Part shown: positions 6,398 through 10,818 of the stretch, piece after piece
How the letters are laid out: the number at the start of each line of letters is the position of its first letter
Numbering within the stretch: position 1 is the stretch's first letter
Source: Sphingomonadales bacterium UBA6174
GTDB lineage: Bacteria; Pseudomonadota; Alphaproteobacteria; Sphingomonadales; Sphingomonadaceae
Direction: 5' to 3'
NCBI GenBank assembly: GCA_002422945.1
Contig: DITW01000012.1
Span: 1 to 10,818, forward strand
DNA length: 10,818 nt
Notes under the pieces: model-generated
Seen by the model: the letters and a program-made list of their open reading frames with translations, nothing else
Told to the model about the DNA's origin: nothing
The model's database searches: none
Position numbers and translations under genes: made by a program

Positions 6398-7744
6398 ATG
6401 CTGAAATTAGACGATGCTTGTACCCGCCTTTCCGATCTGATCGCCCTCGCCCGCACAGGCGGCGCGGATGCCGCCGATGCCATTTATGTCGGCGGTGCAT
6501 CGACCGAGGTGCAGATGCGGCTCGGCAAATTGGAAGATGTCGGCAGGTCCGAGGGCGAGGAAATCGGCCTGCGCGTCTTTATCGGCCAACGCACCGCGAG
6601 CGTGACCGCCTCCGACATGGCCGCCGATAGCCTGCGCGACCTTGTGGGGCGGGCCATCGACATGGCGCGCGAGGCCACTGAGGATCAATTCGCGACGCTG
6701 GCACCGCAAGACCGGCTGGCAACCGGAGACCTGCCCGATCTCGACCTGTTCGACCCGACCGACATCGGCCCCGCCGCATTGCGCGAACGCGCCGAAGCCG
6801 CCGAAGATGCCGCCCGCGCGGTGGCGGGCATCACCAATAGCGAAGGCGCAGGCACCAGCACCGGCCAATCGGTGATGGCGCTCGCCACCAGCCATGGCTT
6901 TGTGCGCGGCTATCGCGGGTCGAGCTTTGGCTGCTCCGCGAGCGTCATCGCAGGCGAAGGCCCGCTGATGCAGCGCGATTATGCATGGCACAGCGCGCGT
7001 TATTATGAAGATCTCGAAGACCCAACCGCCATCGGCACCCGCGCAGGCGAACGGGCGGTGGCGCGGCTCAACCCGGTCAAGCCGGACAGCGGCCAGATGC
7101 CGATCATCTTCGATCCGCGCGTCGGCGCATCGCTGATCGGCCATTTGCTCGGTTCGATCACCGGCGGCGCGATTGCGCGGCGCACCAGCTTCCTGCTCGA
7201 TCAATTGCATGAAATGATCTTCGACAGTCAGGTCAGCATCATCGACGATCCACATCGAATTCGCGGCCTGCGCTCACGCCCATTCGATGGCGAGGGGCTG
7301 CCCACCGCCGCATCGAAATTGATCGACAATGGGCGGCTCACCGGCTGGCTGATGGACAGCGCCTCCGCCCTGCAACTCGGCCTTGCGCCGACAGGCCATG
7401 CCACGCGCGGCATCGGTGGTCCGCCGGGCGCGGGCGCGACCAATGTCTATATGGCAGCAGGCAGCGCGACTCCGGCTGAACTGATGGCCGACATCAAACA
7501 GGGCATCTATGTCACCGAATTGATCGGCCATGGCGTGAATGGTGTGACCGGTGATTACAGCCGGGGCGCATCGGGCTTCCTCATCCGCGATGGCCAGATC
7601 GGCCCGGCGGTCGCGGAGCTGACCATCGCCGGTAATTTGCGCGACATGTTCAAGGCGCTGATCCCGGCCAATGACCTTGTCATCCGGCGCGGGATCGATG
7701 CGCCGACGCTACGGATCGACGGCATGATGGTGGCGGGTGCCTGA
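6398..7744 (+). CDS. pmbA: TldD/PmbA family protein, PmbA (TldE) type
   Basis: Subunit of the TldD/TldE (PmbA) metalloprotease, a cytoplasmic heterodimer that in E. coli matures microcin B17 and degrades the CcdA antitoxin. The 448-residue length fits. Family blocks: VQMRLGKLEDVGRSEGEEIGLRVFIGQRTASVTASD (38-73), GFVRGYRGSSFGCSASVIAGEG (167-188), DPRVGASLIGHLLGSITGGAIARRTSFL (239-266) and the strongly conserved C-terminal stretch YVTELIGHGVNGVTGDYSRGASGFLIRDG (371-399), then ELTIAGNLRDMF (407-418). No HExxxH zinc motif is present. That marks it as the PmbA/TldE partner rather than catalytic TldD, whose gene is not in this window. The ATG at 6398 gives the normal N-terminus but has no Shine-Dalgarno. 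A terminator lies upstream, so transcription is probably separate from the Anbu operon. The 3' end overlaps the next gene by eight bases. Confidence 0.93.
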   Translation: MLKLDDACTRLSDLIALARTGGADAADAIYVGGASTEVQMRLGKLEDVGRSEGEEIGLRVFIGQRTASVTASDMAADSLRDLVGRAIDMAREATEDQFATLAPQDRLATGDLPDLDLFDPTDIGPAALRERAEAAEDAARAVAGITNSEGAGTSTGQSVMALATSHGFVRGYRGSSFGCSASVIAGEGPLMQRDYAWHSARYYEDLEDPTAIGTRAGERAVARLNPVKPDSGQMPIIFDPRVGASLIGHLLGSITGGAIARRTSFLLDQLHEMIFDSQVSIIDDPHRIRGLRSRPFDGEGLPTAASKLIDNGRLTGWLMDSASALQLGLAPTGHATRGIGGPPGAGATNVYMAAGSATPAELMADIKQGIYVTELIGHGVNGVTGDYSRGASGFLIRDGQIGPAVAELTIAGNLRDMFKALIPANDLVIRRGIDAPTLRIDGMMVAGA

Positions 7745-8516
7745 CCCACTGCTCTCCGCCATCGCCGATATAGTGGCGGAAGCCGGACGACTTGCCGTCC
7801 GGGCGAGCGAGCGTGGGTTCAAACATTGGGAAAAGGAACCGGGCCAGCCGCTGTCCGATGTCGACCTTGCGGTCAATGACATGCTGCGGCACCGGTTGAC
7901 CAATTTGGTGCCGGAGGCGGGCTGGCTGTCGGAAGAAAGCGTCGATGATGTTGATCGGCTCGACCGCGACTTGGTATGGATCATCGATCCGATCGACGGC
8001 ACCCGCGATTTCGTGCGCGGGCGACGTGGCTGGTCGATCTCGGTCGGTCTGGTCCGCCATCGCCGCCCTTGGCTCGCGGTGTTGGATGCCCCAGCCTTGG
8101 GCCTTGTGTACCGGGCAGAGGCGGGCAAAGGCACGCAATTAAACGGCGTGCCGACACAGGCGAGCCAGCGCACCGAATTTCCGGGATCGCGCGTGCCTGC
8201 CGACGATCTGCCACGCATCGACGATGACCTTGTCGCGGTGACCAAGCCGAACAGCATCGCGCTCAGGATCGCGATGGTGGCGACCAACCATGCCGATCTC
8301 GTCGCCTCTATTCGCTGGGGCCATGAATGGGATCTTGCAGCCGCAGCGCTGATCGCAAGCGAAGCGGGCGCAACGGTGACCGATGCCTTGGGCGAACCCT
8401 TACGGTTCAACAGCCCGGACGCCGCCGCCTTTGGCGTGCTGGCCAGCGCCCCCGGCATTCATCAGGCCGCACTGGAAAGGCTGACCGAGCGGGCGAAAAG
8501 CGCGTTGATTGTTTAG
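7737..8516 (+). CDS. Inositol-monophosphatase-family phosphatase, CysQ-like (3'(2'),5'-bisphosphate nucleotidase candidate)
   Basis: Mg-dependent phosphatase of the inositol monophosphatase superfamily. The 259-residue length is standard. Metal-binding signatures are intact: WLSEES (63-68, Glu66/67), motif A WIIDPIDGTRDF (81-92, Asp84, Asp87, Thr89) and motif B WDLAAAALIASEAG (198-211, Asp199). GTRDF after the motif resembles CysQ-type or HisN-type members more than SuhB, which usually has GTTNF. Likely substrates are therefore PAP/PAPS from sulfur assimilation, or another small phosphomonoester; sequence alone does not decide. The start is GTG at 7737, overlapping the pmbA stop by eight bases. 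No in-frame ATG gives a better start, and the overlap implies translational coupling with pmbA. From memory, pmbA followed by such a phosphatase is a common alphaproteobacterial pair. The stop TAG is at 8514-8516. Confidence 0.9.
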   Translation: MPDPLLSAIADIVAEAGRLAVRASERGFKHWEKEPGQPLSDVDLAVNDMLRHRLTNLVPEAGWLSEESVDDVDRLDRDLVWIIDPIDGTRDFVRGRRGWSISVGLVRHRRPWLAVLDAPALGLVYRAEAGKGTQLNGVPTQASQRTEFPGSRVPADDLPRIDDDLVAVTKPNSIALRIAMVATNHADLVASIRWGHEWDLAAAALIASEAGATVTDALGEPLRFNSPDAAAFGVLASAPGIHQAALERLTERAKSALIV

Positions 8517-8653
8517 TCCCTCAAACGCCGGGCGGCAGCATCTGCTGCCTTGGCTTTCCTCGCAATAAGCTCGGGCGCGCGTTCGCGCTTGCGGCGCTTC
8601 GCGCCGGTGGTGGCAATTTCCAAGGGCAGTGATACCCCCCCCCACTTCGTCAT
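8513..8653 (-). CDS. Possible small basic protein, 46 codons (doubtful)
   Basis: An open frame runs from an ATG at 8653 down to TAA at 8515-8513. It predicts 46 residues; residues 19-46 are rich in Lys, Arg and Ala (GAKRRKRERAPELIARKAK) and would form an amphipathic basic helix. AGG sits directly before the ATG, too close to be a proper ribosome binding site. The ATG lies inside the left arm of a palindromic repeat, and codons 4-7 cross a run of nine G on this strand. Codons 10-30 mostly end in G or C as in real genes here, but the region is short and GC-rich, so chance is possible. It could be a remnant whose original start was replaced by the repeat. Its stop overlaps the end of the phosphatase gene by four bases on the other strand. 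I do not recognise a family. Confidence 0.25.
   Translation of the reverse strand: MTKWGGVSLPLEIATTGAKRRKRERAPELIARKAKAADAAARRLRD
8534..8549 (+). terminator. Weak hairpin after the phosphatase gene, possible terminator
   Basis: GGCAGCA-TC-TGCTGCC is a perfect 7-bp inverted repeat (effectively a 6-bp stem with a 4-base loop) starting 18 bases after the phosphatase stop. Only a broken T-rich stretch follows (TTGGCTTTCCT), so termination here is uncertain. Confidence 0.3.
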
Positions 8654-8721
8654 CCTGAACTTGTTTCAGGATCCTATTCCACACGCCGGGAAAGATGCTG
8701 AAACAAGTTCAGCATGACGAA
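8646..8721. repeat. Doublet of inverted palindromic repeats (REP-like element)
   Basis: Two 27-base arms (8646-8672 and 8695-8721) are inverted copies of each other, separated by 22 bases. Each arm is itself a hairpin: left ATCCTGAA (8652-8659) pairs with TTCAGGAT (8665-8672) around CTTGT; right ATGCTGAA (8695-8702) pairs with TTCAGCAT (8708-8715) around ACAAG. The outer ends TTCGTCAT and ATGACGAA also match. The arms differ at only two positions, one on each side of the hairpin, and the differences preserve base pairing. I recall very similar GTCATCCTGAACTTG elements as frequent intergenic repeats in sphingomonad genomes; copy number cannot be checked here. It lies between two convergent transcription units, where such elements typically sit. 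Confidence 0.85.
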
Positions 8722-8760
8722 TATAGAGGAACCAAGGCGAGCGATGCCTGCCCCCGGTAT

Positions 8761-8786
8761 TTGAGGGGCTTCGAAAAACCCCTCAA
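8761..8786 (-). terminator. Hairpin directly after gltD, probable transcript end
   Basis: TTGAGGGG (8761-8768) pairs perfectly with CCCCTCAA (8779-8786) across a 10-base loop. On the reverse strand it begins five bases after the gltD stop codon. No T-run follows the stem on that strand (the five T are in the loop), so it may stabilise the 3' end or act together with Rho rather than terminate alone. Confidence 0.45.
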
Positions 8787-8791
8787 CCACA

Positions 8792-10228
8792 TTACCGCGG
8801 CAGTTCGGTCGTCCCCATCAGGGCTTCATCCACCGAGCGAGCGCATTGGCGACCTTCGCGGATCGCCCATACGACCAACGACTGGCCACGACGCATATCG
8901 CCACATGCAAAGATTTTGTCCTTGGAGGTGCGATAGGCGACGACATTGGCCGCAACATTGCCGCGCCCGTCCAGTTCGACGCCGGATTGTTCGATCATGC
9001 CACCATGACGCGGGCCGACAAAGCCCATCGCCAGCAACACGAGATCGGCCTTGAGGTCGAATTCGCTGCCCGGCACTTCTTCCATCTTGCCATTTTCAAA
9101 GCGTACTCGGACGCATTCGAGCTTTTCGAGGCGACCGCCAGTGCCAACCGCACGCTTGGTCAACACGCCCCAATCGCGCTCACAGCCTTCGAGATGCGAG
9201 GTCGAGGTGCGCAGCTTCAACGGCCAATCCGGCCAGTTGAGCGCCTTGTCTTCCATTTCCGGCGGCTTCGGCATGATTTCCAACTGGGTAACGGAAGCCG
9301 CACCCTGACGGTTGGACGTGCCAACGCAGTCAGACCCGGTATCGCCACCCCCAATAACCACGACATGCTTGCCCTTGGCGGACAAGGTGCCGGTCGGCGC
9401 GGCGCGGACTTCGTCATCGCCGGCGACCCGCTTGTTCTGCTGGGTCAGGAATTCCATCGCCTGACGGATTTCCGGGAATTCCGCGCCCGGGATCGCCAGC
9501 GGGCGCGGATTTTCCGCACCACCGGCCATGACCACGGCATCGTAATTCTCGATCAGCGTATCCATCGACACATGCACGCCGACTTCGGTGCTGGTGCGGA
9601 ACTCAACGCCTTCCGCTTCCATCTGACGGGCGCGGCGGGTGATGATGTGCTTTTCCAGCTTGAAGTCAGGAATGCCATAACGCAGCAAACCGCCGACGCG
9701 GTCGTTCTTTTCGAACACCGTGACGCTGTGGCCCGCACGCACCAATTGTTGTGCGCACGCAAGGCCAGCCGGACCGGAACCGATCACGGCCACGGATTTG
9801 CCGGTCTTCGCCTTGGGCGGCAATGGCACGATCCAGCCTTCGGCCCATCCCTTGTCCACGATCTGGCATTCGATCGATTTGATCGTGACCGGCGTGTCCT
9901 GAATGTTCAGGGTGCAGCTGGCTTCGCACGGCGCGGGGCAGATGCGGCCCGTGAATTCCGGGAAGTTATTGGTCGAATGCAGGCGATTGAGCGCTTCGCG
10001 CCAATCGTCATGATAGACTAGGTCATTCCAGTCCGGGATCAGGTTATTGACCGGACAGCCATTATGGCAGAACGGAATCCCGCAATCCATGCAGCGCGAT
10101 GCCTGTGCCCGCACTTCATCCGCGCCCAAGGGGACGACGAATTCATTGTAGTTTGTCAGCCGTTCCTCTGGCTTGGCATAACCACGGTCATGACGCGCTA
10201 CTTCGAGAAACCCGGTGGGCTTGCCCAT
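8792..10228 (-). CDS. gltD: Glutamate synthase (NADPH), small subunit
   Basis: Beta subunit of NADPH-dependent glutamate synthase. It takes electrons from NADPH onto FAD and passes them through iron-sulfur clusters to GltB, which makes two glutamates from glutamine and 2-oxoglutarate in ammonia assimilation. The 478-residue length is typical. The N-terminal region has the two cysteine groups for [4Fe-4S] clusters: CMDCGIPFCHNGCP (Cys46, 49, 54, 58) and CPAPCEASC (Cys97, 101, 105). The FAD-binding Rossmann motif is VIGSGPAGLACAQQ (148-161) and the NADPH-binding motif is VIGGGDTGSDCVG (291-303). CGDMRRGQSLVVWAI (442-456) is the C-terminal FAD-contact block. AGGAGA (10235-10240) lies six bases upstream of the ATG. 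The gene follows gltB after 18 bases, so the two form an operon running towards decreasing coordinates. It converges with the phosphatase gene. Confidence 0.97.
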   Translation of the reverse strand: MGKPTGFLEVARHDRGYAKPEERLTNYNEFVVPLGADEVRAQASRCMDCGIPFCHNGCPVNNLIPDWNDLVYHDDWREALNRLHSTNNFPEFTGRICPAPCEASCTLNIQDTPVTIKSIECQIVDKGWAEGWIVPLPPKAKTGKSVAVIGSGPAGLACAQQLVRAGHSVTVFEKNDRVGGLLRYGIPDFKLEKHIITRRARQMEAEGVEFRTSTEVGVHVSMDTLIENYDAVVMAGGAENPRPLAIPGAEFPEIRQAMEFLTQQNKRVAGDDEVRAAPTGTLSAKGKHVVVIGGGDTGSDCVGTSNRQGAASVTQLEIMPKPPEMEDKALNWPDWPLKLRTSTSHLEGCERDWGVLTKRAVGTGGRLEKLECVRVRFENGKMEEVPGSEFDLKADLVLLAMGFVGPRHGGMIEQSGVELDGRGNVAANVVAYRTSKDKIFACGDMRRGQSLVVWAIREGRQCARSVDEALMGTTELPR

Positions 10229-10246
10229 CTATTGTCTCCTCAATCT

Positions 10247-10818
10247 TTACGCGGCCGACGCGGCATTGCTGCCCTGCGCCTCGGCCTGCAAGTCACGCAA
10301 CGCGCGACGATAATCCTTCGGCATCACCTTCACGAACTTCGCGAGGCTATTGTCCCAATCGTCCAACAGCGCACGGGCCTTGCGGCTGCCCGAGTGGAGA
10401 TGGTGACGCTCCAGCAAGATCTTGAGACGGGCGGCGTCATGACGCAGCATATCCCCCATGCCGAAATCGTTCACATTGACAGGACGCTGCTGCGGCAGGG
10501 CTGAATTGGCCGGCACGGCATCGGTTTCCGTGGCCGATACCGGGTCCACATCAACCATCGCCATGTTGCAACGATCACGGAACAAGCCGTCCTCGTCATA
10601 GACATAGGCAACGCCGCCCGACATGCCCGCCGCGAAGTTACGGCCCGTGAGGCCCAACACCGCGACAACGCCGCCAGTCATATATTCGCAACCGTGATCG
10701 CCGGTGCCTTCAACCACCGCAATCGCGCCCGAGTTACGGACAGCGAAGCGTTCGCCAGCGACGCCTTCGAAATAGGCCTCACCCGCAATCGCGCCGTAAA
10801 GCACGGTGTTGCCGACGA
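10247..10818 (-). CDS. gltB: Glutamate synthase, large subunit, C-terminal part; 5' part outside window
   Basis: The last about 190 codons of the GltB alpha subunit, which carries the glutaminase, FMN/[3Fe-4S] synthase and GXGXG domains; whole GltB is about 1,500 residues. Only the GXGXG beta-helix domain and tail are present: VGNTVLYGAIAGEAYFEG, then GERFAVRNSGAIAVVEGTGDHGCEYM, TGGVVAVLGLTGRNFAAGMSGG and VAYVYDEDGLFRDRCN. The C-terminal helical tail contains MLRHDAARLKILLERHHLHSGS and DWDNSLAKFVKVMPKDYRRAL, both usual for GltB. The frame stays open to the window edge (codons VGNT precede the GTG at 10804), so that GTG is not a true start. The stop TAA at 10249-10247 is followed 18 bases later by gltD, the standard gltB-gltD order. 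Confidence 0.96.
   Translation of the reverse strand, partial: VGNTVLYGAIAGEAYFEGVAGERFAVRNSGAIAVVEGTGDHGCEYMTGGVVAVLGLTGRNFAAGMSGGVAYVYDEDGLFRDRCNMAMVDVDPVSATETDAVPANSALPQQRPVNVNDFGMGDMLRHDAARLKILLERHHLHSGSRKARALLDDWDNSLAKFVKVMPKDYRRALRDLQAEAQGSNAASAA

Noticed and set aside
8591..8606. Short hairpin CGGCGC-TTC-GCGCCG.
   Set aside because: Such stems are expected by chance in GC-rich sequence, and no T-run or other context supports a function.
8517..8791. Possible DUF4170-type or other gene usually found after the CysQ-like phosphatase.
   Set aside because: No plus-strand frame here has family-like sequence; the region holds hairpins, the repeat doublet and at most the doubtful small reverse ORF.
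8846..10021. A 391-codon open frame on the plus strand opposite gltD.
   Set aside because: It is fully antisense to gltD, which has every expected motif. The predicted protein resembles no family and is explained by GC-rich codon bias producing open antisense frames.
1..10818. CRISPR array, tRNA, rRNA, insertion sequence or prophage.
   Set aside because: No regularly spaced repeats, tRNA-like cloverleaf with conserved arms, transposase, integrase or phage gene was seen on either strand.

Overview
The window is GC-rich, with densely packed genes, ATGA start/stop overlaps and a strong preference for G or C in third codon positions. Protein character points to an alphaproteobacterium, most likely a member of the Sphingomonadales. 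The prolyl-tRNA synthetase lacks the large editing insert, a single LolC/E-type permease follows it, and a PmbA / CysQ-like phosphatase pair and a characteristic inverted palindromic repeat are present. This assignment is an inference from gene content and style; no rRNA or other marker is in view.

Layout, left to right. (1) Positions 1-2116: the 3' part of proS, overlapping by 4 bases a LolC/E lipoprotein-release permease. (2) Positions 2117-2286: a non-coding stretch with small repeats, a hairpin and an AT-rich island. It is the presumed control region of the next operon. (3) Positions 2287-6336: a tight four-gene operon encoding a circularly permuted ATP-grasp protein, an alpha-E protein, a transglutaminase-like protein and Anbu, the proteasome/HslV-like Ntn hydrolase. 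An intrinsic terminator overlaps the end of the last gene. (4) Positions 6398-8516: pmbA and an overlapping inositol-monophosphatase-family (CysQ-like) gene, with a possible leaderless promoter in front. (5) Positions 8517-8791: a convergent intergenic region with hairpins, a nine-C run, a small reverse-strand ORF and a doublet of palindromic repeats. (6) Positions 8792-10818, reverse strand: gltD and the 3' end of gltB, encoding glutamate synthase.

The most interesting system is the Anbu operon. The association of ATP-grasp, alpha-E, transglutaminase and Anbu is a known but functionally unresolved neighbourhood. A reasonable inference is that the ATP-grasp/alpha-E pair forms an amide or peptide linkage, the transglutaminase-like enzyme cleaves or transfers amide bonds, and Anbu hydrolyses the product or a tagged protein. 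Nothing in the sequence identifies the substrate. PmbA, the next gene, belongs to another peptide-processing family but appears to be transcribed separately. I see no CRISPR array, tRNA, rRNA, insertion sequence or phage gene. The most unusual non-coding signal is the repeat doublet at 8646-8721: its two inverted copies differ by a pair of compensating stem changes.
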